From Prevotellaceae bacterium UBA6858 (lineage in GTDB: Bacteria > Bacteroidota > Bacteroidia > Bacteroidales > Bacteroidaceae): a stretch of DNA of 64,000 nucleotides. Below, one piece after another: positions 34,347-43,323 of this stretch. How positions within the stretch are numbered: the first letter of the stretch is position 1; each line of letters opens with the position of its first letter. The stretch covers positions 11,513 through 75,512 of the forward strand of contig DKDC01000001.1 in NCBI GenBank assembly GCA_002451695.1. Direction: 5' to 3'. The notes under the pieces are model-generated. The model was not told where the DNA came from and made no database searches. It saw only the letters and a list, made by a program, of their open reading frames with translations. Position numbers and translations under genes: made by a program.

Positions 34347-35440
34347 AGGCTTATCTCGCCGCCTTTTACATTGAACACCCGGTAATCGCGCTCCGTTGAC
34401 GCAAGAATCGGGGCGAGCCTCCCGCGGTCGGTGTCGGTTATGAAAATCTGTCCGAAGTCGTTGCCCGCAACCATATTCACAATCTGCGAAACGCGTGAGG
34501 CATCCAACTTGTCAAACAAGTCGTCGAGCAGCAAAAGCGGCACATTTCCGCTGCCCGAATGGCGGAGCAGGTCAAACTGCGCGAACTTCAGCGCGAGCAG
34601 GAAAGACTTGGTCTGCCCCTGCGAACCCTCGTTGCGTATCGGGTATCCGCCAAGGCACATCTGCAGCTCGTCGCGGTGTATGCCGTGAAGCGAATGGCCT
34701 ATAATGCGGTCTTTTGCCCGCCCGCCGCGTATGGTTTCCAAAAGCGGACCTCTTTGGCAGTGCGAAACGTATGAGAGGGAGGGCTTCTCGGCATCGGCGG
34801 AAATCAGCGAATAATACTTCTGGAAAAGCGGAGTGAGCTTTTCGGTGAGAACAGCACGCGCCATGAAGATTTTCTCCCCCTCCGCAGCCATCTCCTCCTC
34901 GTATATGTCGAGCATAGAAGCGTCCGGCTCCGCATCGCCGCGCAGCAGGGCGTTGCGCTGCTTGAGGGCGCGGTTGTACTTTATGAGGGAGTCGAGGTAA
35001 AGCCTGTCGTATTGCGAAATTACTATGTCCATGAACTTCCTGCGCGCCTCTCCGCCGCCCGTAACAAGCTCGCCGTCGTTCGGCGACACCATGACCAACG
35101 GCACAAGCCCTATGTGCTCCGCAAGACGCTTGTACGCCTTTTTGTTCAAACTGAACTTTTTGCTTTTATGCTGCTTCACGCCGCATGAAACCTCATACTT
35201 CCTGCCGTCCTCGTCCTCATATCCGCCCACGGCAACCATATAGTCCTCGCCGTGCCTCACCGTAAGCGCATCGAGCATTGAGGTGGCGCTGTGGCAAAAC
35301 GACATATAATATATCGCGTCGAGCACATTGGTTTTTCCCTCGCCGTTCCTGCCAATAAGACAGTTAATCTTGGGCGAAAACTCCAAGTCGGCGGCGGCAA
35401 TGTTCCTGTAGTTTATCAAAGACAGCCTGTGAAGTATCAT
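34343..35440 (-). CDS. recF: DNA replication and repair protein RecF
   Basis: 365 residues, normal length. An SMC-like ABC ATPase that helps RecOR load RecA at gaps. Walker A is GRNGEGKTN (30-38). The signature LGGYPIRNEGSQGQTKSFLLALK and Walker B PLLLLDDLFDKLD are all intact. A -7-like TAACTTCG lies on the minus strand at 35460-35467, about 20 bases upstream. It is first in the minus-strand unit and divergent from the TPR-ribH operon. Confidence 0.97.
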   Translation of the reverse strand: MILHRLSLINYRNIAAADLEFSPKINCLIGRNGEGKTNVLDAIYYMSFCHSATSMLDALTVRHGEDYMVAVGGYEDEDGRKYEVSCGVKQHKSKKFSLNKKAYKRLAEHIGLVPLVMVSPNDGELVTGGGEARRKFMDIVISQYDRLYLDSLIKYNRALKQRNALLRGDAEPDASMLDIYEEEMAAEGEKIFMARAVLTEKLTPLFQKYYSLISADAEKPSLSYVSHCQRGPLLETIRGGRAKDRIIGHSLHGIHRDELQMCLGGYPIRNEGSQGQTKSFLLALKFAQFDLLRHSGSGNVPLLLLDDLFDKLDASRVSQIVNMVAGNDFGQIFITDTDRGRLAPILASTERDYRVFNVKGGEISL

Positions 35441-35562
35441 ATCATGCAGTTTCCGTTTGCGAAGTTAGCTGTTTTCCCGCGTCCGAAAAGCGGTTTGTTG
35501 CAGAAATCAGCCCAAAAGAGAAAAAAGTGGGGATAAAATTTCACCATTTAATGCGAAAAGAC

Positions 35563-35570
35563 TAATTTTG
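35563..35570 (+). promoter_or_regulatory. Probable promoter of the TPR-ribH operon, -7 box
   Basis: TAATTTTG matches TAnnTTTG, 41 bases before the ATG. Confidence 0.6.
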
Positions 35571-35610
35571 TCCCGCCTAACAGCAACAAACATAAAAGAA
35601 CAACTACAAA

Positions 35611-36291
35611 ATGGCTAATATAAAGACTAACGGTTCAACGGAAATGGCTGAAGTTTTCAGCCGCTCGGAAGCATTTCTCACCAAGCAGAAAAAGCCCATA
35701 CTGATTGTTTTGGCGGCTTTGATTGTTGTAATAGGCGGAGGATTGCTTTACCACAATCTCGTTTCCGTACCGAAAGAAAACAAAGCCTCGACCGCGCTTG
35801 CAAAAGGCCAGGAATACTTCTCACAGGGTGATTGGCAGAAAGCCCTCAACGGCGACGGTGCGGGTTTTGCCGGCTTTGCAAGCATAGCAAAGCAGTACAG
35901 CGGAACCGACGCTGCAAACCTTGCAAAGCTTTATGCAGGTATCGCGCTCTACAACACAGGCAAGGTGCAAGAGGCACTCAAATATCTTAAAGACTACAGC
36001 ACAGCCGGCGATGCGATGATTGAGGCAGAGGCTATCGGGGCTATGGGTGACTGCTACGCCACCCTCGGCCAGAAAGACGAAGCCGTAAACGCTTTCAAGA
36101 AAGCGGCAGCAAAGGCTGACAACAACTCCCTAAGTCCCATCTACCTTGTAAAGGCGGGTGAAGTTCTCGAGTCAGACAGCAAGTTTGACGAGGCTTTGAA
36201 GCTTTACCAAGAGGTCAAGGACAAATATGTGCAGAGCGCGATGCAGCAGGATATTGACAAATACATCGAGCGCGCAACTGTAAAGAAGTAA
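35611..36291 (+). CDS. Membrane-anchored tetratricopeptide repeat protein (YfgM-like)
   Basis: 226 residues. One membrane helix at ~28-46 ([20 protein letters not shown]) is followed by a periplasmic helical-repeat domain with TPR-like pairs ([80 protein letters not shown]). Topology and length resemble YfgM, which works with PpiD at the Sec translocon in enterobacteria; a similar role here is inference, supported only by the presence of a PpiD-like gene elsewhere in the window. It is followed 13 bases later by ribH. Confidence 0.85.
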   Translation: MANIKTNGSTEMAEVFSRSEAFLTKQKKPILIVLAALIVVIGGGLLYHNLVSVPKENKASTALAKGQEYFSQGDWQKALNGDGAGFAGFASIAKQYSGTDAANLAKLYAGIALYNTGKVQEALKYLKDYSTAGDAMIEAEAIGAMGDCYATLGQKDEAVNAFKKAAAKADNNSLSPIYLVKAGEVLESDSKFDEALKLYQEVKDKYVQSAMQQDIDKYIERATVKK

Positions 36292-36304
36292 CTGCAAACA
36301 GGCA

Positions 36305-36796
36305 ATGTCGAGTAACGCATTCCAACTCTCCGACAGCGATATGTCTTCCGTTCCCTGTGGCAAGGGAATGAGAGTGGGTATAGTTGTAGCGGAATGGAAT
36401 GACACTATAACCAAGGCACTTCTTGAAGGTGCAAAAAACACCCTTAAAGCCAACGGCGTGCTTCCCGAAGACATTGTGGTGGAGTTTGTTCCCGGCAGTT
36501 TTGAGCTGATTTTCGGGTGTTCGCAAATGGCGAAAAAGCACATTGCTGACGCAGTAATTGCAATAGGCTGCGTAATCCGTGGCGACACGCCCCACTTCGA
36601 CTACATTTGCCAGGCTGTGAGCGGCGGCATATCAAATATTAATGTCGAGGGTGACGTTCCCGTGATATTCGGATTGCTTACCACGAACAGTCAGGAGCAG
36701 GCCGAGGAACGTTCAGGGGGAATACTTGGAAACAAAGGCGATGAGTACGCCATCACAGCATTGAAGATGGTTGCTTTCGCGCAGAAATATAAATAA
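36305..36796 (+). CDS. ribH: 6,7-dimethyl-8-ribityllumazine synthase
   Basis: Penultimate step of riboflavin synthesis. 163 residues, normal size. Family motifs: [39 protein letters not shown] (VPGxxE), [19 protein letters not shown] (the GxVIRGxTPHFDY catalytic loop with its His), and [19 protein letters not shown]. Co-transcribed with the upstream TPR gene; a tRNA-Tyr follows 13 bases after the stop, so the tRNA may be on the same transcript. Confidence 0.97.
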   Translation: MSSNAFQLSDSDMSSVPCGKGMRVGIVVAEWNDTITKALLEGAKNTLKANGVLPEDIVVEFVPGSFELIFGCSQMAKKHIADAVIAIGCVIRGDTPHFDYICQAVSGGISNINVEGDVPVIFGLLTTNSQEQAEERSGGILGNKGDEYAITALKMVAFAQKYK

Positions 36797-36809
36797 TCTG
36801 GAGATATAA

Positions 36810-36892
36810 GGGCAAATTCCAGAGTGGCCAAATGGGGCAGACTGTAAATCTGCTGACGTTCGTCTTCGGTGGTTCGAATCCATCTTTGCCCA
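36810..36892 (+). tRNA. tRNA-Tyr (GTA)
   Basis: 83 nt, class II with a long variable arm. Acceptor GGGCAAA (36810-36816) pairs with TTTGCCC (36885-36891), discriminator A. The anticodon stem GCAGA/TCTGC encloses CTGTAAA, anticodon GTA at 36844-36846. The T arm contains GGTTCGAATCC. No encoded CCA. Confidence 0.95.
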
Positions 36893-36894
36893 CA

Positions 36895-36936
36895 AAACAT
36901 TCCGTTGAGAACTTATTCTTGACGGAATGTTTGTTT
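36895..36936 (+). terminator. Terminator after tRNA-Tyr
   Basis: AAACATTCCGT pairs with ACGGAATGTTT around a 16-base loop, followed by GTTTTC. Confidence 0.75.
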
Positions 36937-37010
36937 TCATATTCCTACCGCAAACCACTTTGTTCTCAAAAATATGTTGTACTTTTGATAATGCAAATAC
37001 AAAACAGCCA

Positions 37011-38039
37011 ATGAACTGCTACGCATCGCACAACTACCGCGATTTTTCGCACGCGGGGAACATCTCCAAGAATTTCAACGAACGCATAATGCAGGATATG
37101 GGGTTCAGGAATGCCGCCCTCAAGCAGACGCATTTCCACAATAAAGTCCTCGGTTTTTTCGCCACCCTTGCAGGGGTGTGCGTAATACCGTTCCGTCTGC
37201 ACAAGGGCGACCGTCTCGTGTTGCAATATCCCGTGAAAAAGTACTACACTCTCATCTGCAAAATGGCTCATTGGCGCGGCGCAAAAGTAATCACGCTTAT
37301 CCACGACCTTGGATGCTGCCGACGCAAGCGGCTCACGCCCGAAAAAGAAATGAGACGCCTGAGAAATTCCGACGCGCTTATCGTTCACAACAACAACATG
37401 AAGCGTTGGATTGAGGAACACGCCTACAAGGGGGGCGTTGCCGTCCATAAAATGACGGACTATCCCGCCGAGGCTCAAGCAACCGTCCACAAATACAGCG
37501 GCGGCAAACCAAAAGTCCTGTATGCCGGTGCGCTGCCAAAGAAAAAAAACGCCTTTCTCTACGAACTTGCCGCGCAGGACATAAATTACGACATAGAACT
37601 TTACGGCAGGGGCTTTGACGGGACGCAAATAAAAAACGACTGCGTTCACTACCACGGATTTGTGAGCGACACGGTTCTCATTTCGCAAAACAACTGCGAT
37701 TTCGGGCTTGTATGGGACGGCGATTCGCTTGACGGATGCGAAGGCCCATACGGCAGCTACCTGAAACTCAACAACCCGATAAAGACATCGCTATACATCC
37801 GCTGCCACCTTCCCGTGATTGTATGGGAGCAAGCCGCCATTGCCGAAGTTGTGAAAGAGAAAGAAATCGGCATTTGCGTGGCTTCGCTGCACGACCTTGA
37901 CAAAACCCTTGCCCAAATCACACCCGAGGAATACGACAAGCTCGAACGCAACGTGATTGAGTGGAGCAAGGAACTGAAAAACGGCAACTGCACGCGAAAT
38001 GCCATAAACGAATGCCTTGCATACCTGCAAGGGAAATAG
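37011..38039 (+). CDS. Glycosyltransferase (galactofuranosyltransferase-like)
   Basis: 342 residues from the ATG at 37011 (MNCYASHNYRDF); an upstream Met inside the tRNA terminator was rejected. The pattern RLHKGDRLVLQYPVKKYY, AKVITLIHDLGCCRR, SDALIVHNNNMKRWI, PKVLYAGALPKKKNAFLY and YGSYLKLNNPIKTSLYI matches the beta-1,6-galactofuranosyltransferase (WbbI-type, GT-B) group used in surface-polysaccharide synthesis. No signal peptide or membrane helix; probably peripheral on the cytoplasmic face. It stands alone, not in a polysaccharide locus. The sugar specificity is not certain. Confidence 0.82.
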   Translation: MNCYASHNYRDFSHAGNISKNFNERIMQDMGFRNAALKQTHFHNKVLGFFATLAGVCVIPFRLHKGDRLVLQYPVKKYYTLICKMAHWRGAKVITLIHDLGCCRRKRLTPEKEMRRLRNSDALIVHNNNMKRWIEEHAYKGGVAVHKMTDYPAEAQATVHKYSGGKPKVLYAGALPKKKNAFLYELAAQDINYDIELYGRGFDGTQIKNDCVHYHGFVSDTVLISQNNCDFGLVWDGDSLDGCEGPYGSYLKLNNPIKTSLYIRCHLPVIVWEQAAIAEVVKEKEIGICVASLHDLDKTLAQITPEEYDKLERNVIEWSKELKNGNCTRNAINECLAYLQGK

Positions 38040-38123
38040 GGGTATAGGGGCTGTGTCATAAGATATTTGCCGCATTTCCTCACATACGCCAAGCAAATAC
38101 ATAATACACAAGCAGCCAACAAA

Positions 38124-38375
38124 TTGCGCCGCCGTAGGGGCGTATGGCATACGCCCCGAGTTGCGCCGATTGGCGATATTGTGGCATCGCTTTGCGATGC
38201 GGTTTGTGCGGTGGGGTAAAGGGCGCATGCAATACGCCCCTACAATTTCCGCAAAACTTGTTCAGACACTCCGCATTCTCTCCTTCCGAAAACTACATCG
38301 GACATGGAAAAAACTATGTCTGATGTAGTATGAATTATGTCTGATATAATTTTTTCTACATAGGACATAGTTTTC
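38124..38375. repeat. Composite intergenic repeat, copy G (long form, rearranged unit array)
   Basis: On the minus strand the GC module is complete: a hairpin next to TTTTGCGGAAATTGTAGGG, ~60 bases with CACCGCACAAACCGCATCGC, then a hairpin with CCTACGGCGGCGCAATTTG (38124-38248). The 21-bp array (38286-38375) is unusual. Its left end reads as minus-strand units (GATGTAGTTTTCGG end) and the right part as plus-strand units (TCTGATGTAG, TCTGATATAA, TAGGACATAG), a head-to-head junction. A lone GC half-palindrome is at 38640-38662. The 38040-38700 gap holds no gene. Confidence 0.8.
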
Positions 38376-38561
38376 GCCCTTTGCATCATACTGAAAAACA
38401 AGACGTTATTCTTCGCACAACCTTACAACGTAAAACTTTGCAATTCAAGCCTTTACGCTGTTTTGACATTTAGTGGCAACCGCACGAAACACTCCGCCAC
38501 TCTACCACCCCTAACATTCTGTGGAAATTGAAATCACGACCGCAAGCGTTGGCGAAAGTGG

Positions 38562-38594
38562 CAAAAAACAGGGCGTGTGCAAATACACACGCCC
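38562..38594 (-). terminator. Terminator for the murG-yqeY cluster
   Basis: GGGCGTGTG and CACACGCCC form a 9-bp stem with a 6-base loop; on the minus strand it is followed by TGTTTTTTG. It lies 107 bases beyond the yqeY stop. Confidence 0.7.
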
Positions 38595-38700
38595 ATATTC
38601 TTTTACCGTTAAATTATCTGTCAACAAAGCTGGCACGATGCGGCGTATTGCATACGCCCACCAATCCGTCGCGAAATCAGCGCATGCCCGGTTATGCCTC

Positions 38701-39150
38701 TTATGCCAGAAGTTTCCTGACTATTTCGGATATTATCCTGCCGTCGGCCTTGCCGGCAAGCGTTTTTGTCGCTGCCCCCATCACCTTTCCCATGTCGCGC
38801 ATGGACGTTGCGCCAACGCTTGCTATTATCGCCTTGACCTCTTTCTCCACTTCCCCGTCTGAAAGCTGTTTTGGCAAATACGCCTCTATCACCTTAACCT
38901 GCGCCTCCTCTTCTTCGGCAAGATCGGCACGGTTCTGCCCGTGATACAAAGCAGCCGTGTCTTTCCCCTGCTTTGCCATTTTGGCAAGGATTTTCAGAGC
39001 CGCATCGTCCGAAAGCTCATCATTTGCCCCGGGGGCGGTCTTTGCCTCTATGAAATTCTTCTTGATGTTGCGCAATGCCTCAAGGCGCACCTTGTCGTGC
39101 GCCTTCATTGCCGCCATTATGTCTTTGCTAATCTGTTCAAACAATGCCAT
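38701..39150 (-). CDS. GatB/YqeY domain protein
   Basis: 149 residues covering the YqeY domain alone: MALFEQISKDIMAAMKAHDKVRLEALRNIKKNFIEAKT-type start, KQGKDTAALYHGQNRADLAEEEEAQVKVIEAYLPKQLSD, VKAIIASVGATSMRDMGKVMGAA and the end GRIISEIVRKLL. The domain resembles the tRNA-binding tail of amidotransferase subunit GatB, but the free-standing protein has no established function. It ends the division cluster, starting 13 bases after ftsZ, a position common in Bacteroidota. Confidence 0.92.
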   Translation of the reverse strand: MALFEQISKDIMAAMKAHDKVRLEALRNIKKNFIEAKTAPGANDELSDDAALKILAKMAKQGKDTAALYHGQNRADLAEEEEAQVKVIEAYLPKQLSDGEVEKEVKAIIASVGATSMRDMGKVMGAATKTLAGKADGRIISEIVRKLLA

Positions 39151-39163
39151 TGTATTTGTGTTT

Positions 39164-40480
39164 TTAGAATTTTATCGCACCCGTGTCCGCCGGTGTCTCC
39201 GCGTCATTGGAACGTTCCGCCACCGCGCCGCCGTAGTTTTTCTCGTATATGCGCCGCAACATCGCGCTGCTGCGGTGCGCTGTAGGAGTTTGCTCCACCA
39301 TTGATATTATGTCATCGTTGTCGATGTCAACGTCGTTGAAACGGAAAACATGGTGAGGGCGGCGGTAAGCTCCCGCACGGCTTTTGTCCTCATAGCCGAA
39401 CTTTTTGCGCCGTTCCGCCTTCTTCTCCTCCTCTTCCGCAGCCTGTGCCGCCCGTTCCGACTCATCGCCGCCATTGCGTATGAGGTATTCCTCCATATAC
39501 GGCACATTTGCCAGCCCGAACCCCGAAGCCAGCACAGTAACCTTGACCTGCTTGCCAAGAGACGGGTCGAAAGCTATGCCCCACTTCACCTCGAAATCCC
39601 TGCCGAACTTGCTCATGAAATCATGAACCTCGTTCATTTCCTCCATCGTGATGGTGTCCTCGTCCTTGTCGGAGCAGTATATGTAAAGCAGCACCTTCTT
39701 GGCGTCGAAAATGTCGTTGTTGTTGAGCAGCGGGGAATTGAGCGCATCGTCTATGGCGCTCTTCACACGAAGTTCGCCCTCGCCTGTACCCGTGCTCATT
39801 ATGGCAACGCCGCCGTCGCGAAGCACGGTGCACACATCGTTAAAGTCGAGGTTTATCTTGCCGTGGGTTGTTATAATCTCGGCTATGCTTCTTGCCGCAA
39901 GCGTCAGAGTGTCGTCAGCACGGCCGAAAGCGTCGCTGATTGTAAGTTCCGGGTATATCTCGCGCAAACGCTCGTTGTTGACCACAAGCAAAGCGTCAAC
40001 ATTCTTTGATATGGCCTCCACGCCGTCCAAAGCCTGGTCTATCTTGCGGTTTCCCTCAAATTGGAATGGAATGGTAACGATGCCAATCGTGAGGATGTTT
40101 TTGCTTTTGGCCTCACGCGCTATAATCGGGGCTGCACCTGTACCTGTGCCGCCGCCCATGCCGGCTGTGATAAACACCATTTTCGTGCCGTCCGAAAGCA
40201 TCTTGTCGATAGATTCTATGCTCTCCTCCGCCGCATGGCGCGCCTTTTCGGGGATGTTTCCCGCTCCAAGGCCCTCGCTTCCCAACTGCACCTTAAACTG
40301 CACGGGAGAATCGTCCAAAGCCTGCGCGTCCGTGTTGCAAACCACGAAACTCACATCGTGTATTCCTGTTTGGTACATATGGTTGACGGCATTCCCGCCG
40401 CCGCCGCCAACACCTATTACTTTTATTATATGAGGGTTGCCCGTTCTGAAGGCAAAGTCAACTATTTGATTATCGTCCAT
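39164..40480 (-). CDS. ftsZ: Cell division protein FtsZ (canonical copy, second of a tandem pair)
   Basis: Tubulin-like GTPase that builds the division ring. 438 residues. Nucleotide site: VIGVGGGGGNAV (21-32), CNTDAQAL (48-55), tubulin signature GGGTGTG (109-115), and DAFGRADD (183-190) with the guanine-contacting Phe185. The T7 catalytic loop NLDFND (210-215) is intact. The C-terminal part has the Bacteroidota motif FRFNDVDIDNDDIISMVEQ before a short tail ending GAIKF. These residues follow the usual FtsZ consensus more closely than its upstream neighbour's, so this is probably the main ring former. It starts 18 bases after the other ftsZ stop. Confidence 0.97.
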   Translation of the reverse strand: MDDNQIVDFAFRTGNPHIIKVIGVGGGGGNAVNHMYQTGIHDVSFVVCNTDAQALDDSPVQFKVQLGSEGLGAGNIPEKARHAAEESIESIDKMLSDGTKMVFITAGMGGGTGTGAAPIIAREAKSKNILTIGIVTIPFQFEGNRKIDQALDGVEAISKNVDALLVVNNERLREIYPELTISDAFGRADDTLTLAARSIAEIITTHGKINLDFNDVCTVLRDGGVAIMSTGTGEGELRVKSAIDDALNSPLLNNNDIFDAKKVLLYIYCSDKDEDTITMEEMNEVHDFMSKFGRDFEVKWGIAFDPSLGKQVKVTVLASGFGLANVPYMEEYLIRNGGDESERAAQAAEEEEKKAERRKKFGYEDKSRAGAYRRPHHVFRFNDVDIDNDDIISMVEQTPTAHRSSAMLRRIYEKNYGGAVAERSNDAETPADTGAIKF

Positions 40481-40498
40481 TTTCCTGTGATTTTATAG

Positions 40499-41857
40499 TC
40501 AGTTGCCGAAATATATTTTGCCGTTGGCTGAACCCGAATACGCTTCTTCTGCGTTTTCACGTGCCTCCGTCCCGGCATAATCGTCAGACTGCCGTTGTAT
40601 ATTCTTCAAAGTCTCGTACCTGCGCGATTGCGTGTTGCTGTCCGAAACCATGTCAATTACATCTTCGTTGTCGAGGTCACTGTCCGAAAACCTGTAAACA
40701 AGGTGGGAACGCCTCTGCCTGCTCATCACCTTGGGGTAGAAAATCTCTCGGCGGCGGTTGCGCACCTCCTGCACCTCTGGAGACTCTGCACCACTCCCGA
40801 CAACCTCTGCCGGCAACTCCTGCCGCATATCGTCAGACACATAAGGCTGGGTTGCCAGTCCGAAGCCAGATGCAAGAATTGTAACCCTTATCTTGCCCCC
40901 CATTTCCGGCACATACGCCAGTCCCAGCTTGGTGTCGAACTCCCGGTTTACAAACTTGTCCATGAACTCATGAAGTTCGCCGGTTTCCTGCATCGTTATG
41001 GACTCCTCGTTTTTGTCGGACGTGTATATGGCTATCGTGGCGCGGCGGGCGTTAAAAATGTCGTTGTCGTTAAGCAACGGCGACTCAATGGCATTCTTTA
41101 TTGCTTCCGAAACACGGTTCTCACCCTCCGCCTCGCCTGTGCTTATCAACGCTATACCGCCATTTTTAAGCACTGTGTTCACATCGTTGAAGTCAAGATT
41201 CCAGTGCATCGGCGTTGTTATTATATCTGCAATGCTCTTCACCGCCACAAACAACGTGTCATCGGACATCCGCAACGCCTCTATCCAGGTTTTGAACGCG
41301 CATATCTCGCAAAGACGCTCGTTGTTGATGACAAGCAGCGAGTCCACGTATTTTGACAGTTCGTAAACGCCGTCGAGCGCACGGTCTATTCTCAATTCGC
41401 GCTCCATGGCAAAAGGAATGGTTACTATGCCCACGGTAAGCATACCCGCCTTTTTGGCTTCGCGGGCTATTACAGGAGCCGCGCCTGTGCCTGTGCCGCC
41501 GCCCATGCCAGCTGTGATGAAAACCATCCGCGTGCCGTCGCAAAACATCTTTTGTATCTCGTCAAGACTGTCTTCGGCAATCTTACGCGCCTTTTCGGGA
41601 TTGCTTCCCGTTCCAAGTCCCTCCGAGCCTAACTGGCGGCGGATTGGCACTGGGTTTCTTTCAAGATCCATGCGGTCGGTATTGCAAACCTCGAAACGCA
41701 CATTGTGAAGTCCTTCTTCGTACATACGGGCAACGGCATTGCCACCGCCACCGCCAACACCTATCACCTTTATTATGCGGGGGTCGCTTGCAGACACAAC
41801 CTCGCTTTCCTTTGGCAGGTTAAAATCTATGGTAGCATTGTCTTCTGATACGCTCAT
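40499..41857 (-). CDS. Second FtsZ paralogue, divergent (first of a tandem pair)
   Basis: 452 residues, clearly FtsZ along the whole length and roughly half identical to its neighbour by eye. Tubulin signature GGGTGTG (119-125) and catalytic NLDFND (220-225) are retained, so GTPase activity is likely. Several nucleotide-contact positions differ: CNTDRMDL (58-65) replaces CNTDAQAL, and EALRMSDD (193-200) replaces DAFGRADD, with Leu195 in place of the Phe that packs on guanine. It also has a longer N-terminal extension and a different linker, but keeps the YRFSDSDLDNEDVIDMV motif near the C-terminus. It lies 52 bases after ftsA, the usual position of ftsZ. Possible modulator or alternative scaffold. 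Confidence 0.93.
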   Translation of the reverse strand: MSVSEDNATIDFNLPKESEVVSASDPRIIKVIGVGGGGGNAVARMYEEGLHNVRFEVCNTDRMDLERNPVPIRRQLGSEGLGTGSNPEKARKIAEDSLDEIQKMFCDGTRMVFITAGMGGGTGTGAAPVIAREAKKAGMLTVGIVTIPFAMERELRIDRALDGVYELSKYVDSLLVINNERLCEICAFKTWIEALRMSDDTLFVAVKSIADIITTPMHWNLDFNDVNTVLKNGGIALISTGEAEGENRVSEAIKNAIESPLLNDNDIFNARRATIAIYTSDKNEESITMQETGELHEFMDKFVNREFDTKLGLAYVPEMGGKIRVTILASGFGLATQPYVSDDMRQELPAEVVGSGAESPEVQEVRNRRREIFYPKVMSRQRRSHLVYRFSDSDLDNEDVIDMVSDSNTQSRRYETLKNIQRQSDDYAGTEARENAEEAYSGSANGKIYFGN

Positions 41858-41909
41858 CGTTCTGCTTTTTGAAATAAAAACAAGTGCAGCAAATCAAGTC
41901 CGCGCATTG

Positions 41910-43316
41910 TCATTCATCGGGGCTTACCACCTTGTCTGCGGTCTCCTTTACCTTCTTTGCCATATTTTTGAACCACGAGGAAATCCTACCGGGCTTTTTC
42001 GGTTCTTCAGACACATCCTCTTTTGTTACTTTCGGCTTTTTGTTCAAGTCGTCAACATTGTCCTTAGTTTCCCCAACCGCGCTTTCTTCAGGTTTTTCGC
42101 CATCAAACAGACCTTGGTCTTCGGAAATTGCATCGCCTGCGCATTCCTCCTTACCCAATGAAAGCAAAGAAAGAATGGCATTGAGAGAACCATCGGCACG
42201 TTTGGCTTCCTGGAACTTGGCGTTTACCTGAAAATTAACAAACTTGGCGAACCTTATCTTCTCCTCCCCTATTTTGGTGAACTGCTTGAACGCCTTGCCC
42301 AAATCGCGGAGATTTGAGCCGCCGCCGGTAAGTACGGCACCGCTTATCAAATCCTCGTTCACCTTCAAACCGGAACGGCGTATCTGCTCTTCTACATTAA
42401 CAAGTATCTCCTCCATTCGGGCTTCGATTATCTCATTAAGCTCGCGTGCCTTTATTTCCCGCCCGTCGCTCAGCTTGTATGTTGCATCGTTTGCCTCGTC
42501 AACGTTTTCCTTTTCGGGAAAAGCAGAACCGTGGTTGCGTTTCAACGCTTCAGCCTCAGACTTCTCTATTCTGAAAACCGAGGCTATGTCTTTTGTTATG
42601 TTGTCCGAGCCAAGAGGTATAACGGCAAGGCGGCGCAATAGCTTGGAAGAATAAATTGCTACAGTCGTGGTGTCCATGCCAAAGTCCACAAGAACACAAC
42701 CCGTGCGTTTTGCGTCCATACTAAGCAAGCCGTCCCCAAGCACGATAGGAGTCATCATGTATTCCACTTTCTTGAAACCGGCGCGCATAAGGCAGTCTTT
42801 TATTTTCTCGTAAAAGTCATGCCTGTAGAACACATTAAGAAAACTTCCTTCCAGCCTGTCGGTAACAACTCCCACCACCGAGGATGACGAAGTTTGGCGT
42901 TGCTTTCCCAGATAATAGTCTTGCGGAATTATTTTTGTAAGCCAATATTTCCTTATGTCCAGTTCGCGGTCTTCCTCGTACAAGGCATCAACAATATCCT
43001 GCGTTACCTTTGTTTCCGCGTCAAACTCACGCGTTACCGTATTCAATACAGAATGCAGGCTCTGCCCGCCTATGCAAACGTAAACCTTGGATATGTTTCG
43101 CTTGACCGCATCCTGAAGACGCAATTTTATATTCTTAAGGCATTCCGTGGCTTGATCCAAATTGTGTGCGTAGCCTCGCTTGATGCAGGCGTTTGAATCC
43201 TCTTGGGCATATGCCATTATCTGAATGCTACTGTCCGCCATTCTCCGGCCAATCATTCCTGTTATCTTTGACGAGCCTATCTCTATAGCAGCTATAAAAT
43301 TGTCTGTTGTAGCCAT
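41910..43316 (-). CDS. ftsA: Cell division protein FtsA
   Basis: Actin-like ATPase that tethers FtsZ filaments to the membrane. 468 residues. Start TTDNFIAAIEIGSSKITGMIG (phosphate 1), then the SHS2-type 1C domain around VYVCIGGQSLHSVLNTVTREF. GCVLVDFGMDTTTVAIY is phosphate 2, and ISGAVLTGGGSNLRDLG the adenosine motif. The C-terminus is a charged linker followed by an amphipathic helix WFKNMAKKVKETADKVV for membrane binding. Lies between ftsQ (7 bases) and the paired ftsZ genes. Confidence 0.97.
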   Translation of the reverse strand: MATTDNFIAAIEIGSSKITGMIGRRMADSSIQIMAYAQEDSNACIKRGYAHNLDQATECLKNIKLRLQDAVKRNISKVYVCIGGQSLHSVLNTVTREFDAETKVTQDIVDALYEEDRELDIRKYWLTKIIPQDYYLGKQRQTSSSSVVGVVTDRLEGSFLNVFYRHDFYEKIKDCLMRAGFKKVEYMMTPIVLGDGLLSMDAKRTGCVLVDFGMDTTTVAIYSSKLLRRLAVIPLGSDNITKDIASVFRIEKSEAEALKRNHGSAFPEKENVDEANDATYKLSDGREIKARELNEIIEARMEEILVNVEEQIRRSGLKVNEDLISGAVLTGGGSNLRDLGKAFKQFTKIGEEKIRFAKFVNFQVNAKFQEAKRADGSLNAILSLLSLGKEECAGDAISEDQGLFDGEKPEESAVGETKDNVDDLNKKPKVTKEDVSEEPKKPGRISSWFKNMAKKVKETADKVVSPDE

Positions 43317-43323
43317 ATTTATA

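Noticed and set aside
38521..38944. Plus-strand frames over the yqeY terminator region
   Set aside because: Run antisense into yqeY and through a GC repeat; no coding signal.
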